47,554 nucleotides of DNA. It comes from an uncultured bacterium (GTDB lineage: Bacteria > Cyanobacteriota > Vampirovibrionia > Gastranaerophilales > Gastranaerophilaceae). Location: assembly GCA_902791985.1 (NCBI GenBank), contig CADAYD010000011.1, positions 1 to 47,554 of the forward strand, read 5' to 3'. Positions 1 to 7,675 of the stretch are shown in pieces (positions within the stretch are counted from its first letter, which is position 1; the number at the start of each line of letters is the position of its first letter). Under the pieces are notes generated by a model, which saw nothing but the letters and a program-made list of their open reading frames with translations, was not told the origin of the DNA and made no database searches. Position numbers and translations under genes: made by a program.

Positions 1-32
1 TGAGCAATAAATGTTATGCGAGAGAGCATCAA

Positions 33-163
33 AGGCGGATTTGTTTGAGCGTTAGCGAGTTATCCGCCTCAGACTCGAGCATATACAATTTATTAGCGAA
101 CGGAGTGCAGGTCGCGGGTTTCTTTCTGACGGCTTTCTTTGCCCGAACAAAGAAAGCCGTCTT
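33..163. repeat. Intergenic palindromic element with two hairpins
   Basis: The first 232 bases hold no gene I can support. Positions 33-40 and 62-69 are inverted copies (aggcggat / atccgcct) around a 21-nt loop. Positions 130-143 and 150-163 form a perfect 14-bp stem (gacggctttctttg) with loop cccgaa. The stretch is richer in G+C than its surroundings. A comparable hairpin sits at the other end of the window (47474-47514). An open frame crosses the element (45-236), but it has no ribosome binding site and looks like a by-product. It is probably a dispersed palindromic repeat; copy number in the genome is unknown. Confidence 0.5.
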
Positions 164-232
164 TAAAGAAAGTAATCTTGCGATATGTACTTATAAGAAG
201 TATTATGTGCAAGTTTATGTTATGATTATCCT

Positions 233-829
233 ATGAAATTATGTGTTTTTCAAGGTACTTTTAATCCTATCCATAATGCGCATTTGAGAGTCGCAGATTA
301 TGTGTTGAAGAAATATGATTTTGATAAATTATTATTTATTCCGGCATATAAGCCGCCACACAAAAATTATGACGATAGTATTTGTGTCCATCGTCTTAAT
401 ATGGCAAAACTTGCATTGGAAGAAATAAATAATCCAAAAGTTGAAGTTTCGGACATTGAGTATAAAAGAGAAGGTAAATCATATACTTACCTGACAATTT
501 GTGAATTGTATAAAAAATACGATATTGAAGGTAAAATTAATTTTATTATAGGTTCAGATGCATTTAAAGATATAGAAAGCTGGTATCAAGCAGATAAACT
601 TAAAAAACTTGTAAAATTCATTGTTTTTCAAAGAGAAAATAATTTTTCACCTTTAAGTTATAATTATTTAAGAGAAAAAAGTTATGATTTTGTTTTTGAA
701 GATTTAAAATTTGAAGACGTTTCATCAACTCAATTAAGAGATATGATTAAGGCTAATCAAAATGTCTCAGGCTTATTAAATGAAAAAGTAGAGGAATACA
801 TCAAAAAAAATGGATTATATGAAGCTTAG
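233..829 (+). CDS. nadD: Nicotinate-nucleotide adenylyltransferase
   Basis: It adenylylates nicotinate mononucleotide to deamido-NAD in the cytoplasm, the penultimate step of NAD synthesis. The nucleotidyltransferase signature is at the N-terminus (GTFNPIHNAHL, residues 8-18; the family usually has GGTFDPxHxGH). The C-terminal SSTQLRDMI matches the ISSTxIR nucleotide-binding motif. The length of 198 aa is normal for the family. There is no clear Shine-Dalgarno sequence before the ATG, but the family N-terminus (MKLCVFQGTFNP) fixes the start. It overlaps yqeK by 20 nt, the common nadD-yqeK pairing. Family assignment is firm; the QGTF and NAH variants are mild deviations. Confidence 0.95.
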   Translation: MKLCVFQGTFNPIHNAHLRVADYVLKKYDFDKLLFIPAYKPPHKNYDDSICVHRLNMAKLALEEINNPKVEVSDIEYKREGKSYTYLTICELYKKYDIEGKINFIIGSDAFKDIESWYQADKLKKLVKFIVFQRENNFSPLSYNYLREKSYDFVFEDLKFEDVSSTQLRDMIKANQNVSGLLNEKVEEYIKKNGLYEA

Positions 830-1406
830 TTTGGAAGATGCCGATAAATGGCTAAAAGAAAATCTTAATGAAAAACGCTATCAACATTCGCTCGGAACTG
901 CAGAATATGCTCAAAAACTTGCAAGCGAGTTTGGACTTGATGAACATAGAGCGTATATCGCCGGATTGTTGCATGATTGTGCAAAATGTTTTGATGATGA
1001 AAAATTACTTGATATTATTGATAAAAATCTTTGCAATGTTGATAATGATGAGCTCTCAAATCGCAAAACTTTACATGCTCCTGCCAGTTATTATGTAGCA
1101 AAAACGGTTTTTGGTGTTACCGATGAAGAAATTCTTTCTTCTATAAGATGGCATACTCTCGGGAAAAAAGAAATGACAGATTTTGAAAAAATAATTTTCC
1201 TTGCTGATAAAATTGAACTTCGTACAAGAAGTGATGAGTACCGAAAAGAAATTACAAAAGATTTATATAAACAAAATGGTTTAAATAAGGCTATTTTGGA
1301 GTGCTATAAGGAAACAATAAAAAGTCTGGTTGACAGGAATCTCAAAATTTGTCCGATTACAGTTGAAATATATAATTATTTAGAAGAATCAATAAATGTT
1401 AATTAA
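810..1406 (+). CDS. yqeK: HD-domain phosphohydrolase YqeK (Ap4A hydrolase family)
   Basis: YqeK-family HD enzymes cleave diadenosine tetraphosphate symmetrically to two ADP. The HD metal site is visible: an early His in RYQHSLGTAEYA (near residue 26), the HD pair in GLLHDCAK, a later His in SIRWHTLGKKEM, and a final Asp in IFLADKIE. At 198 aa the size is usual. The start at 810 is preferred over the ATG at 819 because the gaggaa at 791-796 is 13 nt upstream of it. It overlaps the nadD 3' end, which suggests translational coupling. The pairing with nadD is conserved in many bacteria and supports the call. Confidence 0.9.
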   Translation: MDYMKLSLEDADKWLKENLNEKRYQHSLGTAEYAQKLASEFGLDEHRAYIAGLLHDCAKCFDDEKLLDIIDKNLCNVDNDELSNRKTLHAPASYYVAKTVFGVTDEEILSSIRWHTLGKKEMTDFEKIIFLADKIELRTRSDEYRKEITKDLYKQNGLNKAILECYKETIKSLVDRNLKICPITVEIYNYLEESINVN

Positions 1407-1435
1407 CTTAATAATTTCTGCAAGGCATGCCATTT

Positions 1436-1446
1436 TCATGGTACAA
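1436..1446 (+). promoter_or_regulatory. Possible extended -10 promoter for the HerA-like gene
   Basis: The sequence TGGTACAAT lies about 30 nt upstream of the ATG at 1474, in the only gap before that gene. The TGn TACAAT form is typical of an extended -10 element. There is no good -35, so this is a suggestion from sequence alone. Confidence 0.3.
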
Positions 1447-1473
1447 TCAGAAACAGAATTGAGGGGCTTTTAA

Positions 1474-3522
1474 ATGAAAATAATTGAAATCAGAAATAAC
1501 TTAATCAAACTATCATACAATGAAGATGAAAGACCTACGCTGGGTCAATTTATTGCTTTAACCGGAGAAGAGAAATCTTATGTTGCCCAGTTTGTTAATT
1601 TGAAAGCGGATAATATGAATAATTTTGCCGTTGCAAAATTGATGTTTTCATTCAGCAAAGATGGTGTTGTAAGTGAATACGACGGATCGACTCCGAGTAT
1701 TAATAGTAATATTGTCCCGCTTCCGGCAAACGAACTTTTATCTTTGCTTCCGGTGGAAACTCCAATAAAAATAGGTAGAATTTCAGGTTGTTCGGATGAA
1801 TTAAATTTGGATATATCTCTTTTTGAACATAATTTTACTGTATTCTGTGAAAATGATTATGAAAAAGCGACCGTTATTTCAAATTGTGTAAGACAATTAT
1901 TCCGAATGAAAGAAAAAAGTGTCATTATTGATATTGATTCCATTTTTGAAGATTATCCAAAATTGTCAGTCGGACAAGATTTTAAATTACCGCTCAATTC
2001 AGATTTTATAGATTTTATATTTGAACATGAATTAAAAGGGGTAGATACTCCGACAAAAGCTGTTATTAAGGATATATTCTATGCCGTTCAACAATATATC
2101 AAGACTCTGGATGATGAGTTTCTGTCTATAGAAAGTCTTATTGATGTTGTAACAGCACAGTACAAAGAAACACAAATGCCGGAGCTTGCTCTGTTAAAAA
2201 ATAAACTTCTAAAATATAGAGATAACGGAATTTTTGCAAATGAAGCAACAGAATTTCAATATTTGGAAAATAAACTTCAAGACAGAAACTGTGTGGTTGT
2301 AAACTTGAAAGATATTGATGCAGAATTACAAAAAGATGTAATAACTTTTATTCATAAAATTATAGAAAAATTTGATAAATATGTTTACTATTTTGTGCCC
2401 TTAACGGATGATAATTCTGATAAAAAATTGATAAAAAGACTTATAAATCATAATCATGTATTTACAACAATGTTTGTAAGTCACAGTTATAAATACGCTT
2501 CAGAATTGAAATCACATGCACAAGAAGTTATGTTCTTTGCTCCGCAGACAATGCAGAATGATTTTGCCGCATATAATACATTTTTGAATAAGCTAAATCC
2601 GGCTGAAGGTGTAATTTATGGTAAATTAACTCAAGGTATTCCTATAATTATTAATCTTGAAGATTTAGAACTCGATTTAACAAAAGAAGATGTATTTGGC
2701 GACAGACAAAGATTTGTTCCCGCGATAGAAGAAGATGTTCTTACAAGTAATGACATCTATGCAATAAACAATTTACAAGAGGCTCCAGTACTTGAACAGG
2801 ATACGCTTAAAACTTCGCAAACTCAGGACTTTGTTGATTATCAGTATGAACAGGATACTGCTCCGCAACAATCTGAAGCGCTTGAAAATTATACAGAAAC
2901 AGAAAATGAGAATGAAGAGAACTATGATGAGGATTCTAAAACGATTGAGCCTGTAGAAAATGTTCTTGCAGATGATTATGATAATGTATCAAATGAAGTT
3001 GAAACTGCTACAGCAGAAGAAGTTGAAGAAATGGACGAAGTTGAAGAGGTCGGGAACTTGGAAGAAGTTAGCGAAATTGGTGAAGTTGAAACTTCAGATG
3101 AAAAAGATGATTTATCTTTTATGGATGATTTCGCATCTCAAAGTGAAGAAGAAGCTCAACCGGTTCAAGATTTTCCTGAATCTGATGCTGCAGACCAGCT
3201 CACTGAGGATGATTTGGATTTTATCGAAAATAATCAAGAAACTCAGAATGATGAGAGTGATTCATCAAATGAAAGTTTATCGGAGTCAGAAGCTGACGAT
3301 AATCCTCCGGTTGTTCCTGTATATAATACAGATGAAGGGAAAGAAGTTTCCGGTGTGAATATTGGGATTAAGGCCGGAGATCAGATATCTCACCCAAGAT
3401 ACGGAAATGGTGTTGTTGAAAAAATCATTAAATACGGGAATAAAACTTTGTGCTCAATAGATTTTGAAAACGTTGGCAGAAGATTATTAGACCCGTCTGT
3501 CTCTGATTTTGAAAAGATTTAA
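1474..3522 (+). CDS. HerA-like ATPase-derived protein lacking Walker A, with acidic linker and C-terminal Tudor-like domain
   Basis: Product of unknown function, 682 aa. Residues 1-105 resemble the HAS-barrel of HerA/VirB4-type ATPases. Residues 118-155 follow the HerA core pattern: FEHNFTVFCENDYEKATVI sits where HerA has HfaVlGxTGSGKST, and SVIIDIDSIFEDY sits where HerA has the Walker B/DpHGEY strand. The GxxGxGK[ST] loop is gone. Later strands (CVVVNLKDID, VFTTMFVSHS) also match the HerA order. Residues 440-630 are a highly acidic, low-complexity linker rich in Glu and Asp. Residues 631-682 (GDQISHPRYGNGVVEKI...IDFENVGRRLL) match the small barrel at the C-terminus of UvrD/PcrA helicases. 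The RBS is gaggggc before the ATG. The HerA relationship is my inference from motif order. No catalysis is expected without Walker A. Confidence 0.6.
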   Translation: MKIIEIRNNLIKLSYNEDERPTLGQFIALTGEEKSYVAQFVNLKADNMNNFAVAKLMFSFSKDGVVSEYDGSTPSINSNIVPLPANELLSLLPVETPIKIGRISGCSDELNLDISLFEHNFTVFCENDYEKATVISNCVRQLFRMKEKSVIIDIDSIFEDYPKLSVGQDFKLPLNSDFIDFIFEHELKGVDTPTKAVIKDIFYAVQQYIKTLDDEFLSIESLIDVVTAQYKETQMPELALLKNKLLKYRDNGIFANEATEFQYLENKLQDRNCVVVNLKDIDAELQKDVITFIHKIIEKFDKYVYYFVPLTDDNSDKKLIKRLINHNHVFTTMFVSHSYKYASELKSHAQEVMFFAPQTMQNDFAAYNTFLNKLNPAEGVIYGKLTQGIPIIINLEDLELDLTKEDVFGDRQRFVPAIEEDVLTSNDIYAINNLQEAPVLEQDTLKTSQTQDFVDYQYEQDTAPQQSEALENYTETENENEENYDEDSKTIEPVENVLADDYDNVSNEVETATAEEVEEMDEVEEVGNLEEVSEIGEVETSDEKDDLSFMDDFASQSEEEAQPVQDFPESDAADQLTEDDLDFIENNQETQNDESDSSNESLSESEADDNPPVVPVYNTDEGKEVSGVNIGIKAGDQISHPRYGNGVVEKIIKYGNKTLCSIDFENVGRRLLDPSVSDFEKI

Positions 3523-3627
3523 TTGTAAAATTCCTAATCTGTTTTCGTTTTTATGACGTAATCTTTCATCCCCGCATTTATTAAATAGTTTACGCAAAAT
3601 ATATTTTGTTCGGATTTTATAAACAAT

Positions 3628-4191
3628 ATGTATCCAATAAGTTTTAGTGCAAGTCTTAAATCAGATGATGTAACAATCCAATCACGAAAAGGAAGAAAGA
3701 TTGTTCCTAAACAAGCGTATATTGTTGAGCTTAAAAAGAATGGAAATGATTTGAAATCTTTGTATAATCTTTCGTTGCTTTGGGACAAAGAAGGTAAAAA
3801 TCTTGTTCCGTATTTGTTGTCCGATTTTATTAAAGATATTGATGAAAAACCTGATGTAAATGATGAACATTGTTTTGCACTTACGCTTCAAGATAGTGAC
3901 TTTGAGAATATAAAGCCTGAAAAAATATTGGGAGTTTCTCTTTTTTCGGAAGAAGATATAGAAAACGAAATAAATTGGCTTCAAGTTCAACCTAAAAATA
4001 ATTCGATTTTTGAACCCGCAAACAGAGAATACGAAGATGTAGGAACGGCAATTGTTGATTATTTGAAAGCACAATATGCAGGGAAATCTATGTATGCAAA
4101 TGTTTCGGCAGGAGCAATAGATTTTTATAGAAAGCAAGGATTTAAGTCTTATGATAAAAAATTCCCTTGTTCAATGTATTTTAAGGTTTAG
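3628..4191 (+). CDS. GNAT-family N-acetyltransferase-like protein
   Basis: 187-aa protein of unknown substrate. The C-terminal half has a GNAT layout: a strand (KILGVSLFSEED) that would be the central beta strand, an acetyl-CoA-binding helix region (EDVGTAIVDYLKAQY), then VSAGAIDFYRKQGFKSYD, the usual 'A..FY.k.GF' end of GNAT proteins. The canonical R/QxxGxG/A loop is not clear, so acetyl-CoA binding is uncertain. The N-terminus (PISFSASLKSDDVTIQ) is not part of the family. The ATG has no obvious ribosome binding site. It stands alone, converging on aroH with a 4-nt gap. Confidence 0.55.
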   Translation: MYPISFSASLKSDDVTIQSRKGRKIVPKQAYIVELKKNGNDLKSLYNLSLLWDKEGKNLVPYLLSDFIKDIDEKPDVNDEHCFALTLQDSDFENIKPEKILGVSLFSEEDIENEINWLQVQPKNNSIFEPANREYEDVGTAIVDYLKAQYAGKSMYANVSAGAIDFYRKQGFKSYDKKFPCSMYFKV

Positions 4192-4195
4192 TTAT

Positions 4196-4555
4196 TTATT
4201 TTCTTAATTTTTCAGCGCCTTTAAGATATACAAATTGGGGTTCAAAATCATCATCGCAATTATAAACAATGAGTATGCGTAAACACATTTTGAGCGAATT
4301 AGGAACATCAAGTTCGTGAAAACACATCATAGCAACATCATCCCACCCATAGACTATTCTTGGGAATTTTGCAGGGAAATCTGCGTTTAAGTCTTTTGTA
4401 GTTGTAAAAATTATATGAGATATTTTACAAATATCTCTTCCTGTTATACCGTTTTGTTCAAACATTTCCATAAGAAGTTCTAACGTCGCTTCTTCAAGTG
4501 CTATTGAGGTGTTTTCTTTAACTGTAATTGCTCCGCGTATTCCTTTTGTAATCAT
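4196..4555 (-). CDS. aroH: Chorismate mutase, AroH (monofunctional) type
   Basis: It converts chorismate to prephenate at the branch to phenylalanine and tyrosine. The protein is 119 aa, the size of Bacillus AroH, and aligns along its length: GIRGAITV at residues 5-12 (active-site Arg7), FPAKFPRIVYGWDDV matching 'FPAKAxRxxxGWxxV', then CFHELDVPNSLKMCLRILI with the active-site Glu and Arg. It overlaps the end of fmt by one base, so it is probably the last gene of a def-fmt-aroH operon. aroA lies elsewhere in the window at 37161. No feedback (ACT) domain is attached. Confidence 0.9.
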   Translation of the reverse strand: MITKGIRGAITVKENTSIALEEATLELLMEMFEQNGITGRDICKISHIIFTTTKDLNADFPAKFPRIVYGWDDVAMMCFHELDVPNSLKMCLRILIVYNCDDDFEPQFVYLKGAEKLRK

Positions 4556-5466
4556 TATTTTCTAACTCCGTTATACCAATCTGATGCCTTCATTTCTCCC
4601 TTGCCTTCGGGTTTTACCGTAATTAATCGGATAAGTCCGTCTGAGCAACCAATATCAACTCCTTCTTTTGAGTGAGAAATTATTTGCCCTTGAGTACCAT
4701 TGCCGTCAACAGGTATAGTTTCAATTACTTTTATTATTTTATCGTTGTGTACAAAATATGCACTTGGATTTCTGCAAATTCCGCGTACAAGGTTGTGAAT
4801 TTCTTTGTTCGATTTTGACCAGTCAATCAAACATTCTTCTTTCTGAAGTTTTGGTGCCATGCAAATCCCTTCTTCACATTGTTTTTGGGGTTTTAATGTC
4901 CCGTTTTTAATGGATATAAGGGTGCTTTCTATCATTTTTGGTGATTTTTGACTGATTTCGTTCCACAATTCTTCGCAGTTCATTGTGTCAGAAATCGGAA
5001 TAACAAGTCTTTGGCAGATATCACCGCAATCAAGTCCGAGTTCGGTTATCATGGTGCAAATCCCCGTTTCACTGTCCCCGTTTATTATCGCGCGCTGAAT
5101 AGGATTTGCTCCTCGATATTTGGGTAAAAGCGATGCGTGAAGATTTATTGTTTCATATTTGGGAATATCCAAAACTTCTTGTGATAGAATTTGCCCGAAC
5201 GCAAAAGTTACAAAAAAATCCGGTTCAAAATTTTTTAATTTTGCCTGAATTTCATGCTCTTTTCTGATTGATTTTGGTTGAAAAACAGGGATATTGTGTT
5301 CAAGTGCGTATTTTTTTATCGGGGAAGCCTGAAGTTTATTTCCTCTGCCGGCCGGTTTGTCCGGTTGAGTTACTACTGCGCAAACTTCTATTTTATCTGA
5401 ATTATTAAGATAATCAAGTGACTTTAAACCGATATCCGGGGTTCCGAAAAAAATAGTTTTTATCAT
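4555..5466 (-). CDS. fmt: Methionyl-tRNA formyltransferase
   Basis: It formylates initiator Met-tRNA using 10-formyltetrahydrofolate. At 303 aa it is typical. The catalytic core is present: NLHASLLPKYRG (Asn and His), preceded by FVTFAFGQIL, and the catalytic Asp in ELGLDCGDI. The usual GAAP after the YRG is GANP here. The C-terminal OB-like tRNA-binding domain is present (KIIKVIETIPV onward). The first four bases of its start overlap the def stop (ATGA), and its own end overlaps aroH by one base. def-fmt is a widely conserved pair, which fits their opposing roles on the N-formyl group. Confidence 0.95.
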   Translation of the reverse strand: MIKTIFFGTPDIGLKSLDYLNNSDKIEVCAVVTQPDKPAGRGNKLQASPIKKYALEHNIPVFQPKSIRKEHEIQAKLKNFEPDFFVTFAFGQILSQEVLDIPKYETINLHASLLPKYRGANPIQRAIINGDSETGICTMITELGLDCGDICQRLVIPISDTMNCEELWNEISQKSPKMIESTLISIKNGTLKPQKQCEEGICMAPKLQKEECLIDWSKSNKEIHNLVRGICRNPSAYFVHNDKIIKVIETIPVDGNGTQGQIISHSKEGVDIGCSDGLIRLITVKPEGKGEMKASDWYNGVRK

Positions 5467-6017
5467 AATTGAGATTTTAGCTCCTCTTCATCAAGAAGTT
5501 TATCCGGTTCAATTGCAGGCAAGTTATTCTTTTTTAAAACTTCTTCGGCTTCAAATCTGTTGAGACAATGGTCGATAAACAAAATGCCGTCAAGATGATC
5601 ATTTTCGTGTTGAATACATCTTGCAAGCAAAGTTCCGCCTTTTGCTTCCATAACAAAAGATTTTCCATGTTCATTTATTGCTTTTACCATTATATCCTTG
5701 TATCTTACAACATCTGTATATGCTTCAGGAAAACTTAAACAGCCTTCAGTGCTTTTTACTGCTCCGGATTTTTTTATGATTTTAGGGTTGATAAATACCA
5801 TCGGATCAAGCGGATTATCTTTAGTCGAAGCATCAACAACAAATACTCTGAGATTTACCCCGATTTGCGGTGCTGCAAGCCCGACACCGTTTTGTGCATA
5901 CATTGTATCAAATAAATCTCTAACCAGATCGCTGATTTTTTTTGAAACTTTGAAAACTTCTTTTGACGGTTGTCTTAGCGATTCTTCACCATAGTGCAAA
6001 ACTCTTTTTATAGCCAT
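5463..6017 (-). CDS. def: Peptide deformylase
   Basis: It removes the formyl group from the N-terminal methionine of new proteins, using Fe(II) or another divalent metal. All three deformylase motifs are visible: GVGLAAPQIG (motif I), EGCLSFPE with the metal-binding Cys (motif II) and QHENDHLDG with the HExxH metal ligands (motif III; Asn replaces the usual Ile or Tyr in the third position). At 184 aa the length is normal. First gene of def-fmt-aroH. Its upstream gap (6018-6151) is shared with the divergent TPR gene, so both are expected to have promoters there. Confidence 0.96.
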   Translation of the reverse strand: MAIKRVLHYGEESLRQPSKEVFKVSKKISDLVRDLFDTMYAQNGVGLAAPQIGVNLRVFVVDASTKDNPLDPMVFINPKIIKKSGAVKSTEGCLSFPEAYTDVVRYKDIMVKAINEHGKSFVMEAKGGTLLARCIQHENDHLDGILFIDHCLNRFEAEEVLKKNNLPAIEPDKLLDEEELKSQL

Positions 6018-6114
6018 AAATTTAAACCTTTCTCATCCTATTTAACACAATACTACAATAAATTTTTCACCTTTGCAATAAATGGAAAATATCATCGCAA
6101 AAAAATCAATAATA

Positions 6115-6123
6115 TGCTATAAT
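6115..6123 (+). promoter_or_regulatory. Extended -10 promoter (TGCTATAAT)
   Basis: TATAAT at 6118-6123 is preceded by TG at 6115-6116, an extended -10 element. It lies 28 nt upstream of the ATG of the TPR gene, in the def/TPR divergent gap. The -35 region is weak, as is common with extended -10 promoters. Inferred from sequence only. Confidence 0.45.
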
Positions 6124-6151
6124 ATTTGCGTTAGTTTAAGGAGTATAAATT

Positions 6152-6646
6152 ATGAAAAAGCATGCTCTAATTTTGGCTTTGACGTTGGGTTTGTGTGTAG
6201 TTCCGATTGGAATTTCTATTGCGGCGGATGTGGATGCAAACAAGACTATTACAGAAATAGGTATACTTGTAAATGCGCAAAAATATCACATTGCAATGAC
6301 CAAATGTAATGCCGCTATTCAAAAATACCCAAATGAATCTTTTCTATATTATTGGAGAGGATCTATAAACAATTCAATTGGGGAGAAGCAATTAGCAATA
6401 GAGGATTTAAATAAAGCTATAGAACTTGATTCGACAAATGCAAAGGCTTATGTATTAAGAGGAATTTGTAAAGCGGATTTAGAAGATAAAGAGGCCGCAT
6501 TGGATGACTATAACAAAGCTATAGAGCTCAATCCTGAAGACAGCAGTGCCTATTCGATGCGAGCAATGGTTAAGCTGGATTTGGGCGATATGGATGGCGC
6601 GAATAAGGATTTAGATACTTCTAATAAGCTAATGAATAGTAAATAG
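6152..6646 (+). CDS. Exported tetratricopeptide-repeat protein
   Basis: 164-aa protein with a signal peptide (MKKHALILALTLGLCVVP..., likely cut after SIAA near residue 25), so it acts outside the inner membrane. The rest is about three TPR units. Two are near-canonical: SFLYYWRGSINNSIGEKQ through ELDS, and KAYVLRGICKADLEDKEA through ELNP, each with the A/G-x-Y pattern and the terminal 'A(I/L)xLNP'. A third runs to the C-terminus. TPRs mediate protein contacts; the partner is unknown. It has its own promoter candidate and the RBS aaggag, and is followed 15 nt later by another orphan on the same strand. Confidence 0.75.
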   Translation: MKKHALILALTLGLCVVPIGISIAADVDANKTITEIGILVNAQKYHIAMTKCNAAIQKYPNESFLYYWRGSINNSIGEKQLAIEDLNKAIELDSTNAKAYVLRGICKADLEDKEAALDDYNKAIELNPEDSSAYSMRAMVKLDLGDMDGANKDLDTSNKLMNSK

Positions 6647-6661
6647 TAAATCGAAACAGAT

Positions 6662-7099
6662 ATGAGAATACAAATAATTGAAAATGTGCAATTCGGCGCA
6701 CTTGTAAGGTTAAAAAGTCCTGAAGAAGTAATGGCTCAGGCCAATCAAATGCTTACGCATATGGATCCTAAATATCGACCGTATTCTGCAGCCGCATCAA
6801 GTACATCTTCCGGATTACTTGGAGCGGGTGCTTCTACCAGTGGAAGTGGTGTTTGCAGTTCGGCTACTGGTTTTGATGTTTTAGGTACTGCATTTAGTGC
6901 AGATGCTGTCGGTATTGATTCGTTTGGGATTGTTCCGAGTGCTATGGCAAAAATTACACCCTACGTTACACCTGCAAGTGCCGAATCGTCTGCACAGCAC
7001 CCTGCAATTTTGGGAACAATGTTTTCCGGTTTCGGGGCATGGTTGCACAAACACTTCAGAGTTATTGATGCAAGAACAAGTAAGAAAATTCCATCTTAG
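6662..7099 (+). CDS. Hypothetical protein, Ser/Ala/Gly-rich
   Basis: 145 aa with no recognisable domain. The N-terminus (MRIQIIENVQFGALVRL) looks structured. Residues 40-80 are low-complexity Ser/Ala/Thr/Gly. The C-terminus ends in a short hydrophobic-basic stretch (FSGFGAWLHKHFRV). There is no signal peptide or clear membrane segment. It lies 15 nt after the TPR gene on the same strand and may share its transcript. It converges on the dCMP deaminase with a one-base gap. Coding status rests on length, position and absence of an alternative; function is unknown. Confidence 0.55.
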   Translation: MRIQIIENVQFGALVRLKSPEEVMAQANQMLTHMDPKYRPYSAAASSTSSGLLGAGASTSGSGVCSSATGFDVLGTAFSADAVGIDSFGIVPSAMAKITPYVTPASAESSAQHPAILGTMFSGFGAWLHKHFRVIDARTSKKIPS

Positions 7100-7100
7100 G

Positions 7101-7553
7101 TTATTTTACGGCTTCAAGTTCACGGCGTAAATCTTCGACAGATACCCTGACAATGGGGCTGTTTTCGTCTTTTTGCAGTACACAGTGAGTTATTCCAGAT
7201 TGAACAATAAATCTTTTGCATAATATACAAATCATATTATGCCCCCAAATATAGATTGTTGCATCTTTACATCTGTCTTGACCGGCCTGAATAATGGCGT
7301 TTTGCTCTGCGTGAATTGACCGGCAGGTTTCATATTGAGTGCCGGATTTAATGTTATGGTCTATTCGGTAGCATGAGCCGCGTTCAACACAAGATTCTAC
7401 TTTTGACGGAGTACCATTGTATCCTGTTGCTTTTATTTTTTTATCCTGCCCTACAATAACCGCTCCCACTTGCGCTCTTATACAATTTGAACGGCTCGCG
7501 CATGTCTTTGCTAAATCTAAAAAATATTCATCCCATGGTTTTATTTGTGTCAT
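7101..7553 (-). CDS. Deoxycytidylate deaminase (ComEB-type)
   Basis: It deaminates dCMP to dUMP, feeding dTMP synthesis. Zinc-site motifs are clear: HAEQNAI (zinc His and catalytic Glu) and CILC (PCxxC position, with Ile replacing the usual Pro context). The N-terminal WDEYFLDLAKTCASRSNC with VGAVIV and GYNGTP is typical of ComEB/dCMP deaminases and supplies the substrate loop. Length 150 aa is usual. The RBS agagga lies 5-6 nt before the ATG. The 122-nt gap upstream to the AICARFT-like gene carries weak GTGAGTAG-like repeats. tdk at 34650 belongs to the same pyrimidine-salvage theme but is distant. Confidence 0.9.
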   Translation of the reverse strand: MTQIKPWDEYFLDLAKTCASRSNCIRAQVGAVIVGQDKKIKATGYNGTPSKVESCVERGSCYRIDHNIKSGTQYETCRSIHAEQNAIIQAGQDRCKDATIYIWGHNMICILCKRFIVQSGITHCVLQKDENSPIVRVSVEDLRRELEAVK

Positions 7554-7675
7554 TTTTTGTTCCTCTTTTTTTAGTGAGTAGTTAATAGCGGGTAGTCCCT
7601 TACCGGATTGATTATTTGAATTGTGCGTAAAAAAAAATCGACAATTTTCTGTTCACAACTAACTATTATCTCCGG

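Noticed and set aside
45-236. 63-codon open frame at the left edge
   Set aside because: It runs through two hairpins, has no ribosome binding site and no domain; better explained as a repeat element.
2960-3358. 132-codon frame inside the HerA-like gene
   Set aside because: Shadow of the acidic linker: Glu/Asp codons read one base off give a Lys/Met/Leu-rich frame.
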